Origin: Papaver somniferum
Lineage: Eukaryota; Streptophyta; Magnoliopsida; Ranunculales; Papaveraceae
Reading direction: 5' to 3'
NCBI RefSeq assembly: GCF_003573695.1
Contig: NC_039360.1
Location: 125,760,336 to 125,824,335 of the forward strand
Length of the DNA: 64,000 nucleotides
Shown: in pieces, positions 34,411-45,384 of the stretch
Layout: every line of letters begins with the position of its first letter
Numbering within the stretch: position 1 is the stretch's first letter
Position numbers and translations under genes: made by a program
The notes under the pieces: model-generated
Databases searched by the model: none
What the model saw: only the letters and a program-made list of their open reading frames with translations
What the model was told of the DNA's origin: nothing

Positions 34411-35521
34411 GATAGATGATGTCCAACCCCAAGGACTAATCACCCAGCTGTAGTGGCCACCCAAGTTGGACAATTCAGGTGTCATCTTGTTCTACAATTA
34501 CAGTACATAATTTGGTGGACAAAATATTCCCTGGTATAATAACATCCACTAGGAGCAAGTCTCGAGTCTCTTCAGTCTTGACTGCGGTGGTGAGTCTGGT
34601 GACTATAAATCCCAGGTTCACCCAAGAAAACTATACAAGATGCAAGTAATAAGGTTCCTTGTAGGCTTCCAAATATATGCTCATATTAAAGCATCTTCCA
34701 CGGTTTTATGTAGAAAACGCCTTGGAATCCAAAAACAAAAAAAGGCGTCGTGTCATTAATTACGAGGAACATTTTTTCTTTGTTAATCCAAAATGTATTG
34801 ATAGACTCGGGAAATACCATTAGGTCCTACAAATAATATATCAGAGAAAGTCTAGTCTAGTTGACCTAGTCAACTATCTGTTTGATCCTATTTGGAAATA
34901 TAAATCATAGTTTGGTCCTAAAAGTTACGATTTGGTTCTAGGGTGATGTCATGGATGATGTAAATGTCATTGTGTGGGGCAGAAATACCCTTTTGGGACC
35001 ACATATATAGACAAAAACTCTAGAAAATATCTTACTTTCAGATTTACTTTCTCTCTCCATATATTTTCAGATTTATTTTCTTTCTCTACTGTTTTCATAT
35101 CTAGTTTCTTCTCTCCATTTCTTTTTTTCTTTTTCTTTCTGCTACTGTTTTTTTTATTTTGCCGACGAAGAAGATGATGCTTTATGATGATGATGATGAA
35201 GAAGAAGAAACCGATGACGACGATGTTCTGCTGCTGTTTTTGATGTTGCCGTTGACGACCGTGATGATGAAGAAGAAGAAAACGGTGGCGGCCATTTTCT
35301 GCTGCTGCTGTTTTTTATTTTGTTGTTGATGATGAAGACGATGTTATTTGTTTGATGATGAACGAGGTTTAATACAGTCCCTGAAAACGATAACGACGAT
35401 GATGAAGAAGAAAACGATGACGACGATGTTCTGTTGCTGTTGTTTTTGATGTTGTTGTTGAAGACGATGATGTTTGCTTGCTGCTGTTGTTGAAGACGTC
35501 CAAGAAGATGAAGAAGATGAT
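34411..35521. repeat. CT-rich stretch then GAT/GAA trinucleotide microsatellites; no gene
   Basis: 34990-35160 is a T- and C-rich tract with TTTCTCTCTCC repeats. 35160-35520 is dominated by GATGATGAAGAAGAAG and CTGCTGTT units. The frames here are compositional. 34411-34980 shows nothing I can name. Confidence 0.6.
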
Positions 35522-35995
35522 GTTGTTCATTTCTAGAATGAAGTCTATTTTTTTTAGGTTTCTATATGGAGTTCATTTCTGAAATGAAGTCTGTTTTTTT
35601 TAGGTTTCTATATGGAGTTCATTTCTGGAATGAACTCTGTTTTTTTAGGTTTTTATATGGACTTCATTTCTGGAATGAACTATGTTTCTATATGGACTTC
35701 ATTTCTGGAATGAAGTCTGTTTTTTTAGGTTTTTATATGGACTTCATTTCTGGAATGAAGTCTGTCTTTTTTAGATTTTTATATGGACTTCATTTCTGGA
35801 ATGAAGTCTGTCTTTTTTAGATTTTTATATGGACTTCATTTCTGGAATGAAGTCTGTTCTTTTAGGTTTTTATATGGACTTCATTTCTGGAATGAAGTCT
35901 GTTTTTTTAGGTTTTTATATGGACTTCATTTCTGGAATGAAGTCTTTTTTTTAGGTTTTTATATGGACTTCATTTCCGGAATGAACTACTTCAAA
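35522..35995 (+). repeat. 45-bp minisatellite, about 11 copies, palindromic core
   Basis: The core TTCATTTCTGGAATGAAG starts near 35526, 35572, 35618, 35663, 35698, 35743, 35789, 35835, 35880, 35925 and 35969, with spacings of 44-46 bp and one short 35-bp unit. Each unit contains ACTTCATT and AATGAAGT around a 5-nt loop. As 45 is a multiple of three, frames stay open and read YGLHFWNEVCFFRFL over and over. That may be chance, since no start context or flanking exon is convincing. Confidence 0.9.
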
Positions 35996-36660
35996 AAAAA
36001 TAAATACAAATTATCACGAAAGGGTACTTCAATTTAATATTTTTAAATAATTAAAGACCAAACAGTAAAGACATTTTTCTAAAGGACCAAACCGACATGG
36101 ACCCACCTAAAAAAGTACCAAAAAAATATTTTTCCCTTGATAGATAGGAAAATTACAAACAAGAACGTAAGAAAAGAGGACAAATCCTTAAAGCTTACAA
36201 ATTATAAGGTATATTTTGGATATTCAATAGAATTTATTTATAGAATGTGGACCATCGTCACAACTTAATCTTTCTCCATTATCTAATAGGCAGCCTCTGT
36301 TAGTCATGCCCCCGCAGTAAAATTTGCTTCGCGGTAACTATATTTCATATGATGAACTGTACCACAATGATTAAACTTAACCATCTCATAACGAAAAAAG
36401 AAAAGACTTCACTAGGAAAAATATAATAAGGACCTTCCCTTCTTCTACTTTGTCCTTTTCCATCCATCAAATATGGGATATTCGAAGGTAAATAGGTAAT
36501 CGCAAACAAACCTATCCCTTTTTCCATGATTTTTAATTTATGACATAACTCAGAATCGGAATAAATGTTGTTGTTTTTGGGTTACAAAGTTGGCTCCGGC
36601 TAGGGTTTTTTTCAGACCAAGCGGACATGGTTCAAATAGGAAAAATAATAACAACTTAAC
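35996..36660. other. Intergenic DNA left of the LINE; nothing recognised
   Basis: AT-rich sequence without a supported gene. The last 17 bp before 36678 are the left target duplication of the LINE; host DNA resumes at 44840. Confidence 0.5.
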
Positions 36661-36779
36661 AAAATCTCAATGATGTTAGAACACCAAGTACCATCATCCT
36701 AAAAAAGAGACTCTGGCCGTCTTATTTTGACTAAGGCGGTTAGGATTTGACAATTTTTTTTAGAGTCTCGTCGGTTTTT

Positions 36780-38553
36780 ATGGCACCACCGTCAAGTGGT
36801 GTTGCTGGTTCTTCTAATGGAGGGTCTCACTCTCTTTCATCTTCTCCCAAGGTGGTAGAGGGGTCTGTTCAGGGAGTGATTTCAATTTCTTCGGCAAAAG
36901 ATAGTGTTACGGGGGAATTTCCACCACTGTTGGGTGGAAAGGAAGGTCAATCTAGGGTTTCTTCGATTCGATCTAACACCGGATCGACTTCAAATTCATG
37001 GGATGAGATGGCTTCTAAATCTAGGAATGGTCATTCGTTGAGGAAGGAGGAGCCTATTGCATATCGTGCTCCACAAATCTTTAACGGTAAGAAGGCTTTT
37101 TCTCTTTCTGATTTTTCAGAGGATACTAAACAATTTGAGAATTTGGTTATGGGTGCTTTTGTTGGTCGTCGATTACCGTTCTTTTTTGTGAAGAATTCAT
37201 TGATGAGGATATAGATTGAAGGGTGAGGTCCATATGACCTTACACGGTGATTCTACATTTGTATTTGAGTTTAGCTCTGATGAGGATAGACAAGCAGTTC
37301 TTGAGCAAGGACATGTTTACATTGCTAGTAGACTGTTTACGATCCGGCCTTGGTATCCTATGGTGGAGAAAATGGTGGAGGATTTGAAAACTATTCCAGT
37401 ATGGTTTACCCTCAAGAAAATTCTTACGTTCATGTGGAACCAGAATGGTATCGGCATCATTGCTAGTTATTTAGGCATTCCTCTAATGACTGATAAGAAG
37501 ACTCTTGAACGGTCTAGAATGAATTTTGCTAGAGTGTGTATGGAGATAGATACTTCCTGTGATTTTCCTAGTGAGATTCATGTGGTTATAGATGGAGTTG
37601 AGACTTTCACTGTTACAGTGGAGTGCTCTTGGAAACCACCCAAGTGCAATGGGTGTAAGACTTTTGACAATCAGATTCTAAGTGTCCTTTTGTTCAACAT
37701 GTTGAGGTTGAAAAGAAGAAGGTGCAGCCTGGTCCAAAAGTTCATAGAAGTGAATGGGTTGTGAAAACAAATAAGAAGGACAAAGGGGTTATTATTGGTT
37801 CAGGGCAAGACCAAGATCTTATTGAGGAGGTTATGGATGAAGAAGTAGAGGAGCAGAGAGTTATTACTGAGGTTGATATGACTAACCCACTCAAGGAGAT
37901 GATGTCAGAGTCTAGGAAGAGACTATTTGATGAGAGTGAGACTGATCCTGGAATCAGTAAGCTCAATAGTGACCAAGGAAGTTTAATTGTGATTCCTACA
38001 AGCAATTCTTTTGATGTTCTCATGGAGTTACTAAGGTTACTGATGATGTAGTAAAGGGGAATGAGAAATCTGGGGGTCCTTCTTCCTTAACTGAGAATTT
38101 GAACGGTGCAGCTACGATGTGGTCAGGCCACATACTTTAAGTATGTGCCCCATCTTAAAATAGTGACACGTAGATTTTGTTTTCTCCAATACAGTTTTAT
38201 TACCTAACTTTTTGTTTTTTTGTTTTAACTTCCTATTTTTCTTTCTCATAAAGGTAAATCCATTACGGAAATTTAGAGGGGGAAGATTTTTAATTTGAGT
38301 ATGTGTCAAAATACTAAGAGGGGCCACATACAAAATGTATGTGGCCTAACCACATCTTAGTCCGAGCGGAATTTGATTCCTAATTTGGAGGTTAAAGGCA
38401 AAAATTCTTTCTCTGTAATAGGGGGAAGTAGTGATAGAGCACATTACACAAAGAAGAATCATACTATCGTTAAGAGTATTCATCATATGGGTGCAGATTT
38501 GAAGAAGTCTGCTAGAGGTAGAAAACCAAAACCTCTAGCAATTCTTGATGTTT
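36780..38553 (+). pseudogene. LINE ORF1 protein remnant (nucleic-acid binding)
   Basis: ATG at 36780 starts MAPPSSGVAGSSNGG. A Ser/Gly-rich N-terminus leads into a DUF4283-like region (LSDFSEDTKQFENLVMGAF, then HLHGDSTFVFEFSSDEDRQA-like text in the next frame, WYPMVEKM). A zinc-knuckle start follows (CSWKPPKCNGCKTF near 37625-37665). A lysine-rich tail resumes after the MITE (38360-38553). At least three frameshifts or stops lie near 37212, 37720 and 38050. The family coats LINE RNA for target-primed integration. It is not functional here. Confidence 0.75.
38115..38357. mobile_element. 243-bp MITE inside LINE ORF1
   Basis: The ends CGATGTGGTCAGGCCACATA and AGATGTGGTTAGGCCACATA (reverse complement) pair over about 33 bp with a few mismatches. 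Flanking TA dinucleotides (38113-38114 and 38358-38359) suit a mariner-type duplication. The inside is AT-rich with no reading frame. Confidence 0.75.
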
Positions 38554-41080
38554 AATTTAGGTTGCTAGAACATAAGAGGGCTAAATGACCCTTTTAAACA
38601 AGTAGAAGTTAGGCCTTTAGTTAGTTTAAATAAGTTGTTTATTTTTGGCATTGTTGAGACTCATGTGCAATGTCAGAATAAAGAGAGAATAAGTAGGACC
38701 ATTAGGCCTGATTGGAAGTTTGTAGATAATTATCAATAATAACTTTGGGAGGATTTGGGTTGGGTGGAATGGAACCCAGTGGAGGTTAATATTTCCGTTC
38801 TTTTTTCTTCTGATCAAGTTTTATTTGTAGAAGTTCTTACTAATAGGAATTTGAAGTTTGTAGTAGGCTTTGTCTATGGTAGTAATGATGCAGCTATTAG
38901 GCAACAGTTGTGGGCTGATGTGCAGAGGTTTACTTCTTCTATTCGATTACCTTTTATGCTGCTGGGGGATTTAAACTCTATCATGTTTCCTCATGAGAAG
39001 GTTTGTGGTACTGTTTCTCCTCAAAACTACTTGGATTTTTGGAATTGTACTCAGGACTACCAGGTATTTGATCTTGCTTATTCTGGTTGTTTTTATACTT
39101 GGGCGAATGGTCATACTGATGATACTAGGATTTTGTCAAGATTGGATAGAGTTCTTGTTAACTTGGATTGGGTGAAGAGCTTCTCTGACTCTCTATTTGT
39201 CTTTCTTGAGGCTGGTGTTTCAGATCATTCATCCATGATAGTATCTATTTATGAAAATCGTCACCATGGTCCTCCTCCATTTAAATTCTTTAATTTCATG
39301 ATTGAGGAAGCTGATTTTTTGGAGATGGTTAGGAGTGTTTGGGATGTTCCTGTTAGGGGAAATCCCATGTTTGTTTTTGTCACTAAATTGAAGAAGGTAA
39401 AATCTAGAATTATTTTATGGAAGAAGGAAAGATTTAAAAACATTCTTACTCAAGTGGAGTGTGCTAAGCTTGAGTTGAAGGCTATACAACATCACATTCA
39501 GAAAGACACTCTTTGTGTGGAGTCTGCTCAAAAGGAGAAGGTTGCTATTAAGCATTATGCTAAAGTCACTCGTTATGAAGAATCGGTGGCCAAGCAGAAA
39601 TCCAGAGTCAAATGAATGGACTTTGGGGATTCAAATTCGCATTTTTTTCACAATTTTTTAAAGGAAAGATATTTTAGGAACAATATCCTCACCCTTCGAT
39701 CTAGAGATAATGTTTTACTTCAATAGGATGATGATATTGTCTTGGAATGTATTGATTTCTACTCAACTTTGTTTGATGATTCTTCTAGCTCTTTTGTTGA
39801 TGATCCTGCTGTCTTTTATTCTATTCAGTTCGATATTACTCTTAGTGAGGAGGACATGCTTAATCTATCAAGACCAGTTACAAGGGATGAAGTAGTGATT
39901 TCTTTGTCTTCTATTGGCTCTAATAAGGCACCGGGTCCGGATGGCTTTTCCAGCTGGTTCTTCAAGTTCTGTCGGAGTATCTTGGGTGATGATTTCACTG
40001 CGGCAGTTCAGAACTTCTTTAAACATGCTAAGATGCTCAAGGAGGTAAATAAGACCTTTCCCACCCTAGTTCCTAAAAAAGATAACCCTAACTCTGTGTT
40101 GGATTATAGACCCATTGCTTGTTGCAATATCCTATATAAATGTATTACAAATATTATTTCTCTGCGCATGAAGCATGTTATGGGTAGACTGATCAGTGCC
40201 AATCAATCGGCTTTTGTGTCATGTAGGTCTATTCATGATAATGTGTTGGTTTTTCATGAACTGTTAAGAAACTATCATAGGAAAACAGGGACCCATAGAT
40301 GTGCTCTTAAAATTGATCTCAAAAAAGCATATGATACTGTTAGTTGGAGAGATGTGCTTATTGCTTTACAAAAATTTGGGTTTCCTGATATTTTTATTGA
40401 GTGGATTAGGTGTTGCATTACTTCTCATACATTCTCCATTATGATTAATGGGGCCCCTTATGGTTTTTTTGGTGCCAAGAGAGGGTTGAGACAGGGGTTC
40501 CCGTTATCCCCTTATCTCTTTGTGATGGTGATGGAGATTCTTAGTGTCTGTTTAAAGAAGCAAGTGCAGAGTGGAGAGTATGAGTTCCATCCTAAATGTC
40601 AGAAGACTTACATTACACACTTATACTTTGCAGATGATGTGCTTGTTTTTTTTCGGGGTGATCTTCAGTCAGCTTCCTCTCTTAATACTGTTATTCAACA
40701 ATTAAGTGCTTCTACTAGACTTGATGTGAGTAAGGAGAAGACTTCTTTGTTCCACTCAGTTGTTAATGAGGTGAATCTTCGCAATATTATCTCTTGTCTT
40801 GATTGAGGGGTGGGTGAGATTCCTGTTAAATACTTGGGTTTGTCCTTGCTTTTTTCTAGACTTTCCTTAAAGATTGCCAGCCTCTCATTGACAAAGTTAC
40901 TAGCCGTATAAGATCCTGGAAGTCTAAGCATTTATCTTACGCTGGGAGGCTTTTACTTATAATTTTTTTTGTAAATGGCATGGTTTTTTTTACTGGTTGT
41001 CTTGCTTTATTTTACCTAAAAATGTTATCAAGTGCTTAAATTCGATTTTTAAACGCTTTGTTTGGGATGGGGCTGACCTG

Positions 41081-41692
41081 GATAAAAAAGCTAACTGCCC
41101 TATAAGCTGGAGTCAAATTTGTGCTTTTTATAATGAAGGGGTTTGGAAGTTAGGGATATTCAGATTACCAACAAAGCAGCAGGTATGAGGCATGTCTGGG
41201 ATTTGGTGGCTGATATTAATTCTGTTTGGACTGACTGGATCAAAGCCAATATAATAAAAGATATGAATTTTTGGAGTATGAAGTGCCCTCAATATGCTTC
41301 TTGGAGTTGAGGATCCATATTGGTAAAGTTAAATCTACTTCGTTCTTGACTGGCAATTGGCACCCAAATGGCAGGTTGGTGGATTGGGTTCCCGGGGAGA
41401 TTATTCATTCTAAATTCATAGATAAAAGGGCTAACTGCCCTATAATCTGGAGTCAAATTTGTTATTTTTATAATGAATTGGGTTTGGCTATTATGGATAT
41501 TCAGATTACCAACAAAGCAACAGGTATGAAGCATGTCTGGGATTTGGTGGATGATATTAATTCTGTTTGGACTGACTGGATCAAAGCCAATATAATAAAA
41601 GATATGAAGTTTTGGAGTATGAAGTGCCCTCAAGATGCTTCTTGGAGTTGGGGATCTATATTGGTAATGGTAAATCTACTTCGTTCTTGACT
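41081..41692 (+). repeat. 340-bp tandem duplication within the LINE
   Basis: GATAAAAAAGCTAACTGCCC at 41081 and GATAAAAGGGCTAACTGCCC at 41421 start two copies. The second is complete for about 272 bp, through CTTCGTTCTTGACTGCC. Copies differ by roughly one base in 12, so the duplication is old. Confidence 0.88.
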
Positions 41693-41909
41693 GCCACATA
41701 CTTCTGATATTTTTGTTAAGGCCTATTCCTATGCACATGCCAAAAAAAATGGTGTTTGGCATACCAGGTGGCATGGCAAACCATTTGCGCCACTATGGGA
41801 AACCAATAAGCGATTGAGTTTCTATCGAGCGATATAGTCAATATCACTCGATAGTAACTATGTCGCTGGCGTTGTAATCAATATCTCCAGCATGTGACAT
41901 TCTAACGCC

Positions 41910-41917
41910 TATAAATA
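41910..41917 (+). promoter_or_regulatory. TATA box of the plant-mobile-domain gene
   Basis: TATAAATA lies 117 bp before the ATG at 42027. The leader between them is pyrimidine-rich with duplicated blocks (CAATCACTTCTTAAACA twice, CCCTTCTCAACTCTT twice), typical of an expressed plant 5' leader. Confidence 0.65.
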
Positions 41918-42026
41918 CCTCACCTTCAATCACTTCTTAAACAGTTCCACCCTTCACAATTCCCTTCTCAACTCTTCTGTTTCCCTTCTCAACTCTTATT
42001 CTCTCACAATCACTTCTTAAACAAAT

Positions 42027-42994
42027 ATGGAGAGAAGAAAAAGAAATAGAAAAGCCAAAGGATGTACTAGTACCTCAGCCAGTGGAATAAGTTTTGTGGA
42101 GGATACAAATTATGAGTTTAATAATGTTAGACAAGTAGCAGGTGATGGTATGTTCTTTAATCACCTATCTGACCATGGGGAGCGAGTTAATTCGGTAACT
42201 CTAAGAGGTGGATGGACTGAGTTACAAGTGATTTTTCAATTACTTCCCCCTGTTGTTCAAGAGAGAGTTAGAAGATATCCTTGGCGACATCTATATCTTA
42301 TTCAACGTAGAAACCACATGACTCAAGGAGTTCAAGTTATATTAGAAAGATGGTGGAAGACTACAAACACGTTCTTTTTCAAGGACTTTGAATGCGGTAA
42401 GTTAGTTTTTTTCTAGTAATTTCATTTTTAAATTATGTATTTTGTTTTATAAAAAGCAACAAACTCTAATTATGAAAAATTGTTGTTAATAGGAGTTTCA
42501 CCGCTAGATTTGTACATGTTAACAGGAATTCCATGTGAGCGAATCTTACTTCCATTTAACAGACTAAATTGGATGTCAGAATATAGATGGAAACAAAGAC
42601 GTCCTTTATACTCAAGTGAATTAGAAGGAAATCCAGTACATAGACAAATAAAAGCGTATGGGTTAAAAGTGGCTGGGTTGAAAAGTTTTTTACAACTTTT
42701 ATACTAGGAATATGGAGGAGAACATGGAATTTGGTAATCAATATTTGTTCCTAACCTTATGAGGAGCTCGAAAGGGTACTAGACCAATGTCTATTTCCAA
42801 ATGCTATCTCAGTGGTCTTAATTGGTTTTCTCGAAGCATTAGAAGATTTAGAGCAAGCACCAACATATGATTGGGGGTCTGCGATTTTATTAGAGATTTA
42901 CATGGCCCTTGGTGATAATTCGACGTGTGTCAAAGATAGTTTTAATGCTTTTGGGGGAGTTCTGGAGGTAAGAACCAATATTTTTCCAAATTGA
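42027..42994 (+). pseudogene. Plant mobile domain (aminotransferase-like, MAIN/MAIL1 family) protein, decayed
   Basis: Exon 1 runs 42027-42396 (GT donor after AATGCG) and exon 2 starts at 42491 after TTAATAG. The phase is consistent and the junction reads FFKDFECGVSPLDLYMLTGI. This is the domain signature, as is LLPPVVQERVRRYPW before it. Exon 2 continues LNWMSEYRWKQRRP and reaches an in-frame TAG near 42705. Further matching text in another frame at 42790-42990 (AISVVLIGFLEALEDLEQA, YDWGSAILLEIYMALGD, GGVLEVRTNIFPN) shows the domain was once longer. Cellular members act in gene silencing and genome stability with a PP7-type phosphatase; copies in transposons are known. The role inside a Harbinger-like element is unknown. 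Confidence 0.75.
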
Positions 42995-44839
42995 ACAGTA
43001 CCCTTGATCTAGAAAACATAGGTAATTAGGTCTTTGGTCAAGAAGGAAACGACCAAAGAAATCAGTAGGAATGAGTAGTTTATTTGCATAATTTAGTTTA
43101 AATATTTCAAATGTAATCTTTTTATTTTAATTAATGAAAACTATCTTTTTACGTTAATATTCAACTAAAAACTAGTTTTACATTTCAACATAATATTTCA
43201 AATCTATATCCCTTGCAACTGAAACCCAACATCGAATTACAAAAATATCTTCTTAAATTGTGAGTTGAATTCGGGTGCTTATAATCGTGAAAAATTACAG
43301 CCGTTGGATGATGAACTACTTAGTGATAATCAAACAAGCGAGCGACAGCTTGACTAACGCTAGCGATGGAATGACCAACGAGCGTTGGAATGACCATCGA
43401 GCAATGGAATCTCTATCGCTCACTGGAAACTTTGTCGTGTATGCCTATATTCCAGGACTGATATATAGGCATATGAGTTTGGCAGTTTGGCATACCCATG
43501 GTGGGTGCATATATGACAAATATCAGGTTTTGGCATGTCCATAGGAATAGGCCTAAGTCTATCTTTAATCAGATTGGGTCTGTTTGTGTGGATTCCTGTG
43601 AGAAGGATAGGGTGGTGTGGGCTCCAAGTTCTTCTGGTAAATTCAATGTTAAGGACACTTACAAAGCTCTGAGGACTAGCTCTGCGTCCCCTGTTTGGTC
43701 TAAATTAGTTTAGTTTCAATTTAATATACCCAAACATTCGTTTATTACTTGGATAGATTTAAACCACAGGTTGAAGACTAAAAGCAGGCTCCGAAATTGG
43801 GGGATGGATGTATCTCTTACTAATCAAAGAATTGAAGATGATGACCACTTATTTACACAATGTCATTTTTCCTCACAGATTTGGCAGGATTGCTTATTAA
43901 AATGGGCTATGTGACAGGCCAGAGAGATAATTGGATTGAAGAGATTAAATGGTGCGCTGACTCTTTTGTGGGTTCTTCCATCATTACCACCATCTGGAAG
44001 CTTACTTTTAATATCTATGTCTATCACATATGGAAGGAGAGGAAAGCCAGACTCTTCAAGCAAACCAATCTATCCACTGATAAGGTCTGTTGGCTTATTA
44101 TTCGAGACATCCAACTGAAACTTGCTTCCCATGATATAGTAGTTGATGTTATTCCTTTCTCTAGAAGTTTCTTTCATATGTGGAATGTCACTTGTATTTT
44201 CCAACTGAAAGTGGAACTTAGATGCACTTGGGTAAGGCCTGAAGGGGACACTGTGATGATCAATACTGATGGATCTCTAAGACTTACAATGGGATGTTTT
44301 GGTGTTATTATTAGATATGGTCTTGGGGTTTGTCTTATTGCTTTTGCTGGGTCTAGCATGGTCATATCTGTTCTAGGACATGAGTTACAAGGGATTGAAG
44401 CAGGGATGTTGGCTGCTATACATAGGGGTTTTAAGAGAAGTCACTTTGGATTGGACTCGATGGCTGCTGTCACTTTAATGAATAATACAGATCCTGATCC
44501 TCCTAGGAATGTGAGGTATATTTGGAGACATATTGTTAGATTGCGAAAGCAACTCGACTGGATAAGGATTGATCACATTTATCGTGAGACTAACAGAGCT
44601 ACAGACTGGCTAGATGGAATTTATCCTCCATCAGCTTTTGAGATCATTGACTGGGAGCGATTAGGGGAAGAGTTTGCTGGTATTCTTACTGATGATAGTA
44701 GTCAGATAGTTTACTTTCAATTGTAATTTGTTTCTACCTAGTCTGTTCTACGTTGTTGTTTTTTTTTTCTTTGTTGGGTTAGGGGCCCTTAATCCCTGCT
44801 GAATGTGTCAAAATTAAAAAATAAAATCTCAATGATGTT

Positions 44840-45334
44840 CTTCATATGTGAAGATCAGACTAGGATTCAGTTGGGAAAAATATTTACAACCACGTAAAAG
44901 GACGCTTTTAGCTTCTCTATTAGATTCATAAAAGGAATACTTTGCCTCGCTTTGATCTGTCTGACGCCCTGCTTATTTATCAATTTGAATGAAAGACATG
45001 TCTTCTAGGCTATTACTTGAAAAGGGAAAACAAATTTCTCTAGCAGTGCTAGGGCAAATATGATCTAGGGCACCATATTAGACCACGTGGAAATTTGTGA
45101 TGTCATCCAACCCAACCTTTAATCCTATTTATATCCAAACCGTATTTTTACCTAACAAAAATACTCATACTTATTCTGAAGAAAAACCACGGGAAATTTG
45201 AAACTATCGACATATATACTATAAACTCTTTTTGCCTATATCTAAAATAACTGTTCATGGAGGTCAAAGTTCAGAACATATTCAATACATAATATCCGTC
45301 TTCTTATCAACTGGATTTCCTCATGGGGAGTGAG
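44840..45334. other. Host DNA between the LINE and the next copia element; no gene
   Basis: AT-rich with no supported coding sequence. It continues the sequence interrupted at 36677 by the LINE. Confidence 0.5.
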
Positions 45335-45384
45335 TATAGTGGCGTAGGTGCAGAAATTCGAACTCCCATATCACAAAGAATCCA

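Larger units (their letters stand above)
41720..43553 (+). mobile_element. PIF/Harbinger-like TIR element carrying a plant-mobile-domain gene
   Basis: Terminal inverted repeats start GGCCTATTCCTATG at both ends and agree at 25 of 26 positions. Flanks are TAA at 41717-41719 and 43554-43556. A TAA/TTA duplication with GGCC-starting ends is the mark of the PIF/Harbinger superfamily. The interior has a TATA promoter, one spliced-looking gene and subterminal ATCGC/GCGAT-rich stretches. No DDE transposase is seen, so it would rely on one made elsewhere. LINE sequence is continuous across the site. Confidence 0.85.
38552..44726 (+). pseudogene. LINE ORF2: endonuclease, reverse transcriptase, RNase H, interrupted
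   Basis: One frame runs from 38552 to about 40850. Endonuclease marks are NIRGLND, FGIVETHV (catalytic Glu), LLGDLNSIM and SDHSSMIV. Reverse transcriptase marks are NKAPGPDGFSSWFF, DYRPIACCNILYK, ALKIDLKKAYDTVSW, RGLRQGFPLSPYLF and HLYFADDVLVFF. In-frame stops are TAG 38566, TAA TAA 38737-38742, TGA 39613, TAG 39724 and TGA 40804. After 40850 frames shift. The zinc-binding RT domain appears at 43560-43900 (KFNVKDTYKAL, IPKHSFITWIDL, DDDHLFTQCHFSSQIW), and RNase H at 44260-44640 (INTDGSL, GHELQGIEAGMLAAI, LDSMAAVTLMNN, IDHIYRETNRATD). The TIR element 41720-43553 and a 340-bp duplication split it. Confidence 0.9.
36678..44822 (+). mobile_element. L1-type LINE, near full length, decayed, with nested insertions
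   Basis: The 17-bp sequence AAAATCTCAATGATGTT stands at 36661-36677 and again at 44823-44839, directly after an A-rich tail (AAATTAAAAAAT). This is a textbook LINE target-site duplication, so both ends are preserved. Order: ORF1, apurinic-type endonuclease, reverse transcriptase, zinc-binding RT domain, RNase H. Total is 8145 bp including a 243-bp MITE, an 1834-bp TIR element and a 340-bp tandem duplication, leaving about 5.7 kb for the original. Stops and frameshifts in both ORFs make it inactive. Confidence 0.93.

Noticed and set aside
34560..34640. tRNA-like TCCCAGGTTCACCC
   Set aside because: A B-box resemblance alone; no A-box at the right distance and no stems.
35566..36037. Secreted 15-residue repeat protein
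   Set aside because: Open only because the minisatellite period is a multiple of three; no signal peptide, flanking exon or promoter is convincing.
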